The translations under genes were made by a program, and so were the position numbers. Source: Tethya wilhelma (Eukaryota; Porifera; Demospongiae; Tethyida; Tethyidae). Taken from it: a stretch of 64,000 nucleotides of DNA. Positions 33,956 to 45,969 of this stretch are shown here, in pieces. Within the stretch, counting starts at the first letter, position 1; each line of letters starts with the position of its first letter. The DNA lies in contig CAXIPT010000009.1 of the NCBI GenBank assembly GCA_964030475.1, forward strand, positions 4,409,874-4,473,873, in the 5' to 3' direction. The notes below the pieces were generated by a model that was not told the DNA's origin, ran no database searches, and saw only the letters and a program-made list of their open reading frames with translations.

Positions 33956-35713
33956 ATGCCAGATAGCAGAATCAACAGAGAGTGTCCATCAAAGGAAACT
34001 AAAGACAATGTGCAGGGTGTGTGGGCAGAATATGAAGTACAGCAAGACTGTGTATCTTTGCAGCAACCACGAAGATGACCTGTTATCTGTGTTCCACCTT
34101 GTTTAGCTTTGTACAGGACACTTCGGCACCTCGTTCAGAAATGACGAGGAGCAGTATCACCAGTTGTGTCAAGAAAGGAAAAGTGTACATACATAGTGTA
34201 GATCCACATCAGTGGGCTGAACATGACTTAACTGATTGTACTGTCTGTATTCATTCTGTGGGAGGTAGACCGAGGAAACAGAGGAAAAATAGAGGTCGAC
34301 CAAGTTCTACTAGTAACCACAGCACCATCAATGATATTATGAATTGCTCACCACCTAGCTTCTTTCCTAGCAATGGTGATAACCAATCACCATATTCTAT
34401 TCCCCAATCATCGGGACTGTGTTGTGAAGACGTTGAGTGTTGTATATGTACAATGCTTCTAGATCAACCAGTTCAGTTATCCTGTGGACCTGTCGTGTGT
34501 CAATCTTGTATCTGTAGGTTAGTACACAAAAGATAATAGACTATTGTACCATAATAATTTAGATAAATTCACATACTTTGGCATGGATTAGATCACATGA
34601 AGTTGGTAACTGTCCATGTTGTTACCTGACACACCCCTTTTCCATCCAGAAACCAAGTGATCTCATCCTGTTGTCACCGTATGGTACGCTGTGAAGATTT
34701 GATACAACATGTTACCAGTGAGTGTAAGAAAGACAGCCCATCTGACCTGATGGTGGCAGATGTTCTCTCCCAGCCGTTAACAACACCAACCACCTTCACT
34801 GAACGACGCCTAGCATCAAATCTGGTGAGACGGATGATGTCAGGAAGCTCACAAGATACTGTTCAGATCTCCACTGGTGGACAAGTAAGCCAAGAGTTAG
34901 CTAGTCAGGGTTGTGCATTAATTAGAAAACCAAAACATAATGCAGCCACTCACATTGGTCCATGTACCAACACCCCATGTATCATCTGGCACTGCTAGTT
35001 CCAGAACTGTACACAGAAGAACTGTTGACAATCCGCACCACAGCTCAGCTACAGAATGAAGTGAAGGCCCTCACACAAGAGGAACGACAAGAGCTCTTGA
35101 CCAGTGTTGGTATCACCATTGATATCCCTCCAGAGCAAGGATTAGCTATATGAAGGCAGATCTGGCTATACCTTGGAACAAGCTGCGTACAATACGGAGG
35201 TATATTAATACCTTATAATGTAAGTAAACTTGTTACACTTACCACTCATAATGTGAAAGATGGCCGATGAGCTTCAACATCAATGTGGCAAGTGAGAGTA
35301 AATTGCGACAAGCAGAGGACATAGTCACAGACAACATCCAAGGTGAGGCTGCTCCTTTCACCTTTGCATTCAAGGGAGGTGGAGAGGAAATCAGAGGAGC
35401 AGCATTGGTATATGTTTCCTCTCTGAAGGACAAGCTATGTCAGTTGCTGGAGAAGAATAGCAAGTAAAACACTAGCTAACTACAATAATTATAATAAGCA
35501 ATAGTTACTGATACTTTGTCTGTAGCCTGAAGAACTTGACTTGGCACGACGAAGTGATTCCAAATGACAAGATTTGGATCAAGATTGGTGGTAACAAAGG
35601 AGGAAGTTCATTTAAAATAAACTTCCAAATTGTCAATGTAAAGTCACCAAATAGTGTCAGCAACACTTGTGTCTTCACAGCATTCTAGGCTACGGACACT
35701 CTCACCAATTTAC

Positions 35714-36764
35714 ACAAGTAAAAAAAAAACATTGGAAATGTAGTGAGACATAGGAACGGCCAAATCGTAAAAAGAAAGCAAACAAGATGGAATGGCTGTT
35801 AGAGTGTGTGCCGAATTCTTCCTGCATGGGCTGCATTTAGTACTCTCTTCCCATGTTGAGTCCCTCACGTTGCCCATAGGAATAATTCTTTACACACTCT
35901 AACAGCCATTCCATCTTGTTTGCTTTCTTTTTACGATTTGGCCGTTCCTACATTTCCAATGTTTTTTTTTACTTGTTTGTTCTCATTTTTTCATAATTCT
36001 ATGAATTACATTTGAGTTTTTGTCTACATCAGCATGTAGTCTCGCGGACCAGACGTCCTCTCGGACATCTGGCCCGCGAGACTAACTTGATCAGCATGAA
36101 TATTATATTATGCTATCAGTAAAGTGAAATTTACTAGCTTTAATCATTTTCTTATAATGACAACTATTAAAGTAGTTTTATACACCTCCTAAATATTGAA
36201 GACTGAAAGGTTACAGCGACTTCAGCACAACCAGAAATCTCCAGGTAAAGCAGGCATGCAGGCAGCAAACATTCGGATTCCAAATAACGCACACTTGTCT
36301 ATCTGGAAAAGGGTCACCAACTTGATTTCCAAAGTAGCTAATGAATTATTAATGAGTATAGAAATGAATGGTTGCCATACGAAGAAGGCGCTTTTCGTCT
36401 TGTATCTAGCGATTCAGCTAGAGAGACGAATAAACGATGCCAAAAGGACCTGAAGACAAAGAAACCAAGTTTATTCATTCAAAAATCAGCTTCTGAAAGT
36501 GAGCGGTCTTTGAGAAAAGTCATGCCAAGATAGAAGAAGAAGAAGAAGAAGATGGAGAAAATTGGAGGTTTGGCATGTTACTTTAGCGATGGTTTTAGGC
36601 CATGTTTTTGGGCTCATTAGAAAGAGAAAGAGCTAAATAGTAGCTTGAGAAGCCTTTTAGTGCCAAGCGCTCAGTTTTTGCAGAGTTATTCGCGTGAATA
36701 TTTGTATTGCGCTAATGGGCCATCCGTGCCATTCCTATGTACCCAGTACTACCGTACTGGGAAT
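35714..36764 (+). mobile_element. F1 repeat element inserted in the RING gene, full length
   Basis: Fold-back 35714-35976 (ACAAGTAAAAAAAAAAC...TTTTTTACTTGT), linker with a nested hairpin (36038-36083), body from about 36281 (ccaaataacgcacacttgtc, atggttgccatacgaagaag, GAA microsatellite 36533-36556), ...GGGCCATCCGTGCCATTCC, hairpin 36742-36761 (CCCAGTAC/GTACTGGG) and AAT. Left flank encodes ..LTNLH and right flank VAL.., so the host frame looks as if it would rejoin with little or no duplicated sequence. Confidence 0.9.
36038..36083. repeat. 46-bp hairpin inside the F1 linker
   Basis: AGTCTCGCGGACCAGACGTC... and ...GACATCTGGCCCGCGAGACT pair over 19 of 21 positions with a 4-base loop. GC-rich, unlike its surroundings. 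Absent from the F1 copy at 25.9 kb, so it is a later insertion or subfamily trait. Confidence 0.85.
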
Positions 36765-37636
36765 GTGGCACTTGGGAGCAGCTGGACGCCTTGCAGACGA
36801 CACAGTGGAGGTTAGCTATGAATGAAGGAAAATTAGTACATATTAGTTCACATACTTACTATATTCCCAACAGACACCTACAAATTCGTTTGTTTTTGTG
36901 TGGGGACTATGAGTTTTGTGTCGACTCTACAGGATTAGTGGTGCAACTGGATTAAAATGCATAGAAATGCACAACTTCACTCTTATACGACGACATCACT
37001 GCTGCTTATGGTGCCACATTCAGCAACAGCAACTTAAGACCACACCTTTATCAGCAGTAACTGTAAGCCGTACACTTGACACCATCAAGAGTGACAATCA
37101 ACGATTTGTTGCCGCTGGAGGGAACATCAAGAAGGTGAAGGAATTTAATAATGCTCTGTTTCCTCCATTTTTCAACATCTCTCTTGACCAGACAATGAGA
37201 CAACATATATAGTCTAGACAAACTACACTGAGTACATGTACCTTGTAGGTTTGTATGCCAGGATTGCATATTTATATCCCTTGGCATATACTGCCGCCTC
37301 CTTGTCCTTCTGGACACACAATGTCTAAGTATAATTCAATTACCTTGAATTACAGAAACGAATGTAGCCCAGTTCATGAGGTACTATTGCCAGCATTCAA
37401 AGATGCACATTTTGGAGTGCCATGTGCCAACTTTGATTGAGAAGTGGGGTGTTGGTCTGGGCTTAATGGAAGAGCAAGGAGCCGAGACCATACATGCGTC
37501 TTTCAACAGCATTGAACAGTCATATATGAACATGCCAAATAAAGTAGACAGATTGTTGAGGGTCATGCAAGAGCATCATCTCTGGATTGATCCAGGCATT
37601 GGTGCCTGCTCCAAAGAAAAGGAAAACCCTAGATAA

Positions 37637-40101
37637 TGAGGAGTAACTGTAGAGTACACAGATAATCATTATGATGAATAATCAATAATTTACCAGTTAC
37701 TTCATGTCACCAAAAATAGTTTCAAAAAATAAGTGTAGCTACAAACTACAGCTCACCAGAAACCTCAATCCAAGTAAAAGTGCTACCACAGTTACTGTTA
37801 CCTTGAAAACTGTTTCTTGGGAGCTACAGCCTTTCCAAGCGAATGGGTCACAAGGAGATTGGTTCGCTTCTGGGACTGTATCTCAGCTTGAGAAGGTGCA
37901 AAGACGAACTGGTTCAGCAAGGACGAGCGCTTTTACCCACGTGGTAGCCTACCACGTGTTTTAAACAGTATTCATAGAGTGCATTTTTAAAGCTGAGCTT
38001 GCAGTTGCTATGGGTCAGTAGGATGCGTTGCTATACGCGGTTCAATTTTTTGTATCCGGAACTAAGTGGCACATGGCCATTCGGCACGAAACACCCGTGT
38101 GCTAACAGTAACTATTAATGGTTGTCAGCTAGGTACAATAATTGAGTTACACATAGGACCAGCTCAATACTAGCGATTCTTGAATTCTTGAAAGATGTCT
38201 TGGTTCCACATCCAACTCCAGTCATTATCGTCACATCAGGACACTCAAGATAAGGCTCTTGGTAAAACACCCTGGCATTTCACACATTTTATCCGAAATA
38301 TAATTATAAATAAAGAATTCAGTGCCACATTTGACCTTAACTGCTTTAGTTTTCCCAAATTAATATGCAAACTAACATTATCTTATCATAATTATATTTA
38401 CTAAGTCCTGAATCAACAGGTTCTTTGTTCACACTACTTACCCAGATGTTGATCCCTTGCATGGTATTTTACTTTAGATCTTTGGCACCTGTGGTTGGTT
38501 CATCAGCCAAGTCAGAATCGCTCTCTGATGACATTGTACTTTCGTCTCCACAATTATATCAAGAGTCTTGATTATATATAATAATTTATAAACATAAAAA
38601 TAGATTCTATAGCAATTAGTATTATACCTTAGTAGGCAATATATCACATAGAGTTTTTATCTGCTCGGTTGGTATCCATTGTTAGCAAAAAAATTCCAAT
38701 TGACCATTCATATCTGCAACATCAATTTTATGTCCATTACTATCTGCCAGCGCAAGAAAGTTAAAAGTACTTTCCTCTCAAAGATCTCTCTTCCTCATTA
38801 TATGAAGTAGAGAGAGCAAGCTCTATTTCTTCAGGAGGAGGAACACTTAACACCTTGTTTCTTGTCTGCATCATACACTATTCCACCTATATATATGATA
38901 CTATCCTAGAAAATAACATACAGAGATATTATAATTATTATGCGGTAATGCACAAAATGAACTAGCAATTTCAGTGGTTTTTCTTTGCTTTATTAAGCTT
39001 TTTACTCTCTCTCTGGTCCTGTTTGTATTTTGCCCAGTGCTGGCTTCATTCAAGCCCTATACACATAACTCAGTGTATTACAGCACTACTAACCTGATGT
39101 AACTGAGCCTTCAGTAGTCTGACTAGTTCCAGGAGCTCTAAGGGCTATTATAGTGTGTACACAATGACATAAGTTTGTAGAACTTTTAGGTAGCTTACCA
39201 AAACTTTTCCTTTTTTTTTCTTCTTGATGACTTATCTATATAAAGTAGGAATATGTAGTATGATAATAAAAATTATTTCTATTATAGTAAAAACATTCTT
39301 ACCTGCTTAACTTTCAAACGTTTATCATGCTCTACAAAAGGTAACTTGTCAAACAATTTAGCCATGTACACTTCACCTAGTAAATGAAAGGGCACCAAGG
39401 TGCCTAACCCTTGGTGCGATAGCATTATGCAGTATATGATTGATGATGCATGGTCACAATGACACATGCTGGGTAAATGTGCTCACTGATAGCTACCATG
39501 CAGTACAGTGCTTCCAATGTAGTTAGGGAAATTTTTAATTTTAAAAATTTATTAATTTCTAGTAAACCATGTTCAAATTAGCTGCAGTTTGATTATACAA
39601 ATATAAACAAGAGTCACTTGGGATATTTTGACAGGAACATGGGGGCATAGCACCATTTCCTGTGCGATATATGGCTTCATCTGTAGCAGTGATTTTAAAA
39701 ATTGCTTAGGCACATTATTAATCAACCGTTTCTAAAAGCTTATAACCATGGGTAGGCACTGCATTAAGCTAAGTTTGGTATAAGTCTTGTCCTAAGTATA
39801 CTTGCATATTTACGCAAAAACCTGCTTTTTGAGGTGCAAAATGCTCAGGCACATTATAGACAAGCTAAACTGCATTAAGAAAAAACAATGGGGGTTAGCT
39901 TGGGGGTGCATGTTATTTCATACCATCCTCTTTGTTTTGATCATAGCTAAAGTGTAAGTAGAAAGCGGGATGATTTATTCATGCATGCAACTTTTGTTTC
40001 GATTTGATGACGTAGTGCATGGCAAAGTCACATATGTGACGTCACGGACGTTCCGCACGTGACTTCGGCAAGCGCCAGGCGCTTGGCCTGTTGCAGTAAA
40101 A
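37637..40101. other. No gene firmly recognised
   Basis: Mostly AT-rich. A minus-strand stretch at 39467-39300 reads LGTLVPFHLLGEVYMAKLFD then KLPFVEHDKRLKVKQ and runs into a GTAAGA donor-like site. A second at about 38880-38775 reads VLSVPPPEEIELALSTSYNE. These might be exons of an unrecognised minus-strand gene. At 37937-37958 the inverted pair CACGTGGTA/TACCACGTG makes two E-boxes. CRE-like TGACGTCA lies near 40037. Confidence 0.3.
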
Positions 40102-40200
40102 ATGAGTGAGCTTGAGGTGAACAAGCTAGCGTACTTTGTTACACAATGTAGAGGGGTAAAGTTTTTTGATCTGGCGGATGGTCTATTGAGTTTTGGATGA
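40102..40200 (+). CDS. Short unrecognised ORF (33 codons) after a CRE/E-box-containing region
   Basis: MSELEVNKLAYFVTQCRGVK followed by FFDLADGLLSFG and a TGA. Beyond the stop the frame continues as KGVFKEGIIICWIVTAFK, so it may be a first exon with a premature stop. No family recognised. The upstream TGACGTCA and CACGTG are only suggestive of a promoter. Confidence 0.2.
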   Translation: MSELEVNKLAYFVTQCRGVKFFDLADGLLSFG

Positions 40201-41199
40201 AAGGGAGTTTTTAAAGAAGGCATAATCATCTGCTGGATCGTAACTGCATTCAAGTCGTGATATCCAGAGCTGGAGCCAGAACTTGGGCAGCTGAGGCAGC
40301 TGAATGGCTCTCCTCTTCGCTCCTTGGACCCTTCCACATCTCAGGGTGAGTTTTATACTGTGAGACTAAAATGACTAAGCTTGTTTTTTTTTCAAGGTTC
40401 TGGGTAAAAGAATTAGTAAAAAATGTATCGTTTTTACACTAGAAACTACTAGCTAGCTACATACATACTGATTCATGTGTACTGGCACACTACATGTAAA
40501 CTATAGCTGGTTTTAATATAATTTATCATCTCTGTGACTGGAGCTTTTGTTTGTAGTCGTGTGTTGTCGAAGCCATACTCTTGAGTATCAGATGGTAACC
40601 AAAATTGGAGGTTTCGTGTAGTGGACATATCTGTTCAAGTCTATCTCTACTAGGACCAATTGAAGAAGCTTTGGAAGGAGCCTCGGCTGTTGTCTTCAAT
40701 TGAGCCCATTCAAGTATCACTAAGACAATATGAAACCACTAATGTTCCCTTCTTCATCTTCTCGACTCTCATGGGATGATGGTTTCTTAGATGAACTTTT
40801 CCTAACCTCACTCCCATCTCTGCCTCCCAATTCTACCCCATCTGATGGACCCTGCAATTGACTATCCAACCTTCCAGGGTTTTTTTAAAACTATCCGGCT
40901 TTCTTTTTCAAAACCACCACATTTCATAAGGTTCACCTTTTGCAGCAGAGAAAGCTTAAGCATAGTTAAACTGTAGACAACACTTCTATGATTATACAAA
41001 CAATCGAATCCATTAACTACTTACTATTAAGACAAAAAAAGATAACAATAACAAAAAACATGTAGTTATTGTTGCTTAAAAACTCTTCTGTGAGATTTGT
41101 ATTCTGGCCAACATTTCTACATGTGCTACCGTGTTTATATGCCTCTATGCAATCTCTAACTGTGATAAAAAATGTATGAATCATTTCACTAGTTACTGC
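40201..41199. other. No gene recognised
   Basis: Low-complexity and AT-rich sequence. A 64-codon minus frame at 40526-40720 matches nothing known to me. Confidence 0.35.
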
Positions 41200-42345
41200 T
41201 CTGGTACGATTTCCTTAATCTTGTTATGCTTCCATTGGCATATGATCTAGTGTGTTTTTTAGCATGGCACCAACAGCGTTCAATGGCATTTAGATCACAG
41301 GTAAAAAAAAGGCACACATGTCCTTGTTCCTCCACTTTTTCCTCTAAAGTGTTTTCCTATCCCGAAAATCCTAAAATTTATTTAATTCTTCTCTCATTTT
41401 CTTAGCATTTATTTTTGTTGTGTCCACCCCTCTTTCCTCCAGGACAATCTTAATGCCTTTTGGGGTACCATCAGAGAGAACCGCTCGCTGGATTTCTCCA
41501 TTGTAGAGGGTATCCCTCATGATTGGTTGCTTTCCACCAGGACGAACGTTCATCTTTTCAAGGTTTAAGCTATTATCTGAGCGCTTTTTGTGTGATGGAG
41601 CATTGTCGAATATAAGGAGACCCAGTACATTTGCTCTCAAAAATGTCAATGGCCTTGTCTACTTGTGTCAGTAGCATGTTGCTGTCGAAGTATCCTTCGT
41701 TTAGTGTTTCTAATAGAAGCCTTGCTTGTGCACCATCATGCTACAAGTAATTACAACTATTCTCGTCAATAAAGTCTGAAACCATGATAGACTGTCCCAG
41801 TGATTTGTGTTCAGTAAACTCAATGAAACATCATCCCAGTAGCAAGACTGATCGGCATTCGAGTAAAATGTTGACTCTGGATTTGAATTAAAGCTTTCTC
41901 ACCTGGCATTAACTCTGGTGTATGTCCAGGGTGCATACAACGTCTCTCAACATATTTCTGTCGATGTTGGACAACATCCTAATACACAGCTTTTTAGTGA
42001 TTTTGTCTTGAAAAGCCAAGATTATGTAACCATGCTCTGGTGGTTTCAGCACAGATATTTTCTGTTGTGCACCCATTCCCTGAAGTCTTGCAAAGTCATA
42101 TTGGGTAATCCACGTTGGCTTGATGTCTTGTGTACAAAATCTCGTACATTTGTTCAAAACTCAGCATCATTGATGAGGCTGTTTGGGTTGCAGCAAGATT
42201 TGCCTCGTTCAGATAACAACAAATTTTCTTATCGTCTACATCATCAGCAGACACACCAACAAGAGCCAAGTAATATTCCATTGCCCATTTTCGAACACTT
42301 TTGGCTGAGACACCACTTACAATGGCTGCCATTTTAGCAGCATCT
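41200..42345 (-). pseudogene. DDE transposase relic related to the 28-30 kb transposase, C-terminal part
   Basis: Seen in order: AAKMAAIVSGVSAKSVRKWA (42345 down), NMTLQDFREWVHN, STFYSNADQSCYWDD, MVSDFIDEN, LIFDNAPSHKKRSDN, MNVRPGGKQPIMRDTLYNGE, GIKIVLEERGVDTTKI, LNAIERCWCHAKKHTRSYAN (about 41290-41240). These match, block for block, the transposase at 28.4-30.1 kb, with ordinary divergence. Frames shift repeatedly. The left part of the protein is absent: sequence switches at 42345 to a hAT relic. Confidence 0.85.
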
Positions 42346-44128
42346 ATATGAGATCTCCATTTGTGTTAGTAGTCCACAACCTTTCGAAGCATATTCGTCA
42401 CTACCTTTTTGTACATCCTCAAGAGTGACAATAAGGTTTCGATAGTTCTTCAGAACACTGTCTATAGATCCCCTTCGGACTGTGCACCTGGTAGGGCATA
42501 TAGATCTAAGGAGTGGACTGTTTTCACCTCCCAAAGATACTTCTGCCCTGATACTATTAAAAAGTGAAAGTCGTTTGGGAGAATACTTGATCAGCTGGAT
42601 AAGTTCATACGGGAAATCCATGATGAGCTCACATGATTTAGCAGTGTGCTGAATGCACAAGTTGAGGCCGTGAGCTAAGCAGTGAACATACAAAGCTCAT
42701 GGTTGGTCCTTTTTTATTTGTGCTTGAACACCATTCCTTAGTCCACTCATATTGGCAGCCCCATCTGGCCTCTACACCGTGAGAGAGGGAGAGAACACCT
42801 GACCAAGAGATCCTTTATCAAACCACATATAGTGTTTGCTTTAGTGTCGGGGAGCTGAACACCAATCGGCTCTTCATAAATCTGGTACTGGTCATCAGTC
42901 CAGCGAACAAATAAGTGACATCTGTTCGTTTCTACCAATGTCAGTTGCTTCATCAGCCATTATTGAAAACCATGTGCTGGATCTAATTTTAGCTAGTATT
43001 TGTCGAAGAACTGTATTTCCCATTAATCCAATCAACTCATTCATGATTTCTGGGGAGGTATACTCTTTCTTCAATATCCACGATTTCATATCAGGAACAT
43101 CTTCCGCTGTAAGCAAAAGAAGCTGGTACAAATTGCCATCTACAAATCCTCATAGTGCCCTCTCAATGCTAAACCTTGTCATGATAGAAACTGAATACTT
43201 GAAAGCAATTTGAATAACATAGTTTGGTGATGTTGTTGATCAGAGTCATGTTTCTTGGAAAGCAAAGCCCCAACATCAGAGATCGCACCCATCTTTACAA
43301 CAGCTTCTTTATGCATATCGGATTTTTCATAATCAGCAAGTTTACTAAGAGCATTCTTCCAGTTACAAAAGCCTTGATCTACGAATGATGGTAGTTGCCG
43401 TTGTGACAATGTAATAATGCCAAGATGCTTTGCTTGTTTACAAGTACGGCAGAAGATTTTGAATGTACACTAATCCAAGGGTATCTTTTATACCAACTTG
43501 TTTGTAGAGATCTAGTGTACCTTTTCTTCCCTTGATTTTGCTTAGGCTTAGAATGTTCATATGTCCTTTTAGAATTAGCAACATTCGTTGGCTGATTTGG
43601 GGTAACACTATATGTACAGCAAGGGAACTCACATTCACCTACATCAGTACACTCAGCTTCAAGTTCATCATCACTATCATCTGACCTAATCTCAACATCC
43701 GAGGACTGTAGACTTGAGATATCTCAGCAGATATAGTAGTATCATATCATCATGTGTCACGAGTAAATTATTCTGTATGAAAACAAATGCTATTTAGCTT
43801 AATCCACTCACTTTCTTGAAGACTGGGAGCTTGACTTGTTGGAGAGAGAAAATTAGAGAGCCTGCTTTGCTTGGCCATATGATAAATTTAGGCTTTCAAA
43901 ACTGTGCACCTACATTGATAGCTGTCAGCGCTAGCGTGGCACGAGCATCACAATTCCAATTAACCCCCACTTGTGTACTTTGAACCTAGTATAATGAACA
44001 GTTTGGTAATCGAGGGTGCACTGAGAGAGCCTTGACTTTGTTGGTGCATCAGGTATAGCGCTGTACTATTGGCTTTCAAATAAGGGGGGGCTCCAGCCCC
44101 TGGAGCCACCCCACTTCCTACGCCACTG
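42346..44128 (-). pseudogene. ZMYM1-like hAT transposase, second locus
   Basis: Seen in order: a hAT-type 5' terminus CAGTGGCGTAGGAAG (44128-44114) followed by a G-rich hairpin; start MAKQSRLSNFLSPTSQAPS (43878 down); Cys-rich GECEFPCCTYSVTPNQPTN; KALSKLADYEKSDMHKEAVV-like finger block (about 43340); MYQLLLLTAEDVPDMKSWIL; ILAKIRSSTWFSIMADEATD; RNEQMSLI; MYVHCLAHGLNLCIQHTAKS; YSPKRLSLFNSIRAEVSLGG; LRSICPTRCTVRRGSI; GLLTQMEISYRCC (42345). Homologous to the relic at 12.4-15.5 kb but clearly diverged. Frame broken several times; the 3' end and dimerisation domain are missing. Confidence 0.82.
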
Positions 44129-44141
44129 CTACTACTAGTGG

Positions 44142-44990
44142 TCATTCACCATCACATATCTCTGGTTCATGTCCAGGATAGAAACACTTGGGTGACAATG
44201 TCAAGAACTCAGTAATGAAGTTCTTCCTATATATAATGAACCACATCGTCTCTCTCATGTCCATTGAAATATACCCCTTTATGATGATGTTTTTGACTGA
44301 AACCCAGGTCATGGAGCTATACTCTGGCAGATTCACAACTGATATTATTTTCCTCTATCCAGTCTCTGAACATTTGACTTGTCAAGTTAGGCCCTCCCCT
44401 CACAAATTCTCGGGCATTTAAACGGAAGGCCTTATTATGTAACAAACTACATTCCAAATTTTTGTTACGTCCTCTTTCAGAGCCAAGAAGACTGACCATC
44501 ACCTCATAGTCAACATCATCAGGTGAAGCATCTAGTAGAGATACATATTACACAGAAGCCCATTTGCGTACTGTGTAAGATGGTGTGCCCGTTACATCAG
44601 GAGTGTTTAGAATGCCCAAGCCCCATTTCGTTACACCAGTGGTGAAAATCTGAAGTACAACAGCCTTGAAAAGCTCGGCACTTATGTTTCTCTCCACAAA
44701 TTTATTAATTTTTTTCTTTGCCAATTGTGAATGCTGTCGGCTTATTTTTAATTACTTGTGTGTAAGTGTTGTTATTTTAAAATCATCTGTGTCACTCCAT
44801 CTGGCTTCGTTGGCAGCATTACTATCACCCCTTGGTTTACATTTCATTGTCGTACACTGCTGTAAAATTAATGCTTCAGCTTTACCATTGCAAGCTCTTT
44901 TGCTTGGCTGGAGGTTGGTAGCATCACTGAGGAGACTATTCATTCCTCTGTAGCACTTTCTTGGAGCGGTACAGCTTTCCACTGGTGAAG
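44142..44990 (-). pseudogene. DDE transposase relic related to the 28-30 kb transposase, N-terminal part
   Basis: Seen in order: APRKCYRGMNSLLSDATNLQ (compare RKRLSSDKKMLADATNL in the 28-30 kb copy), VRKWAS (about 44550), VSLLGSERGRNKNLECSLLH, GGPNLTSQMFRDWIEENNIS, then KGVYFNGHERDDVVHY in another frame (about 44270-44225). Ends against the hAT terminus at 44128. It overlaps in protein coordinates with the relic at 41.2-42.3 kb, so the two are separate copies, not one split element. Confidence 0.8.
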
Positions 44991-45960
44991 CAACAGTATT
45001 TCCAAGTTGTGTTGGTTGGTTCTGAAAAGAACCGGTTGTTGTAGTAGTCGCAGTAAATCAGCAGTAATTAGCGCACATACACAGCAGCCTTCTAAATGAT
45101 CATGTGACCAATATTATGACAGTGATGTCACAAAAAGTGTGTTTCTTGGTGTTTTAGAGCGAGGAGAAGCAAACTACAAGCACATTTGACAAAAAATTTT
45201 TTTGCCCTTTTCACTTAGAGCACTGTACCAGTAGGTTAGTAATGATACTTAGGTTGACTCCTGTACTGTACAAGTGAGCCTAACGATAGTACGAGAGGGC
45301 AATCAGTGTCTGTATGGTAACAAGTTGTCATGCCCCATGCACTATAGTAAAGTTACCTCACCATTCACCCCTCCCCCCTTTTTTATTTAACTTCCTTATT
45401 TATGCTGGGCCTGACCCTCATCGGGAGTGGCTGGCAGTGACCCTTGATCTTTCCTCATAGGACTTTTCTATATGAACATGCCAGCTAGCTATTGGGCTGC
45501 AGCTCACATGGAAGTGTAAATGTCTCACACATAATACTTCGGTATATAGGTCCTATCATATAGATCCAAGAACACCATAGATAAAGGTATACAAGAGCTA
45601 GTACTAGGCAGCCCAGCCAGTTGGGTAACTCAATAGGCCTAAGCAACAGTCATGTCTTCCATCTCTCTCTGCTCAGCTGCAGGTCACTGGCGGATTACTG
45701 TAGTTGGCCCACTATGTGTCCCTGAGTAGTGCTTATGCTAACAGTTTGACCTATCTCAGACACTTTGTCAGCTCACAATGCCTGACAACTGAAATTATGA
45801 CCTAACATTCCCTTTTCTAAGTACAAATGAATTTTTATTGATTCAAAGTTGTTAAAATACATAATGAACTTTATTGCTATTACAGTCACATTCTAGTAAA
45901 TACTTTAGTAGTCTGAAGAACATATCCAATCTTCCCAGTCAAGTAAGAGATCTGAGCTAA
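44991..45960. other. No gene recognised
   Basis: Contains the 5' flank of the DDE relic (tgaaaagaaccggttg, matching its relative near 30050) and a GAGCACTGTACCAG motif at about 45223-45236 faintly like the TIR of the 27-30 kb transposon. Otherwise unassigned. Confidence 0.35.
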
Positions 45961-45969
45961 GGTTTCAGG

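Larger units (their letters stand above)
33956..37636 (+). pseudogene. RAG1-type RING transposon-like protein (N-RAG-TP-like), split by an F1 insertion
   Basis: Seen in order: MCRVCGQNMKYSKTVYLC and CSNHEDD (34008-34080); GGRPRKQRKNRGRPSST; a RING-like CCICTMLLDQPVQLSCG...CQSCICR (34438-34516), continued after an intron by GNCPCCYLTHPF (about 34602-34640); VADVLSQPLTTPTTFTERRL; ALTQEERQELLTSVGI; ADLAIPWNKLRTIRR; then GT-AG intron 35200-35259; SFNINVASESKLRQAEDIV; FTFAFKGGGEEIRGAA; intron 35464-35525; NLTWHDEVIPNDKIWIKIGG and NFQIVNVKSPNSVSNTCVF, reaching LTNLH at 35715. An F1 element follows to 36764. The frame resumes with VAL, LDALQTTQWRLAM, RLFLCGDYEF, LYRISGATG, CLWCHI, RTLDTIKSDNQRFVAAGG and ends KWGVGLGLMEEQGAETIHAS...KEHH-like (37636). 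Known: RAG1-N-terminus-like RING proteins occur in invertebrate transposons. A TAG at 35686 and frame changes near 34130, 34680, 35150 and 36915 show it is dead. Confidence 0.7.

Noticed and set aside
41200..44990. One DDE element split by a hAT insertion
   Set aside because: The two halves overlap by roughly 150 residues in protein coordinates, so a simple split does not explain them.
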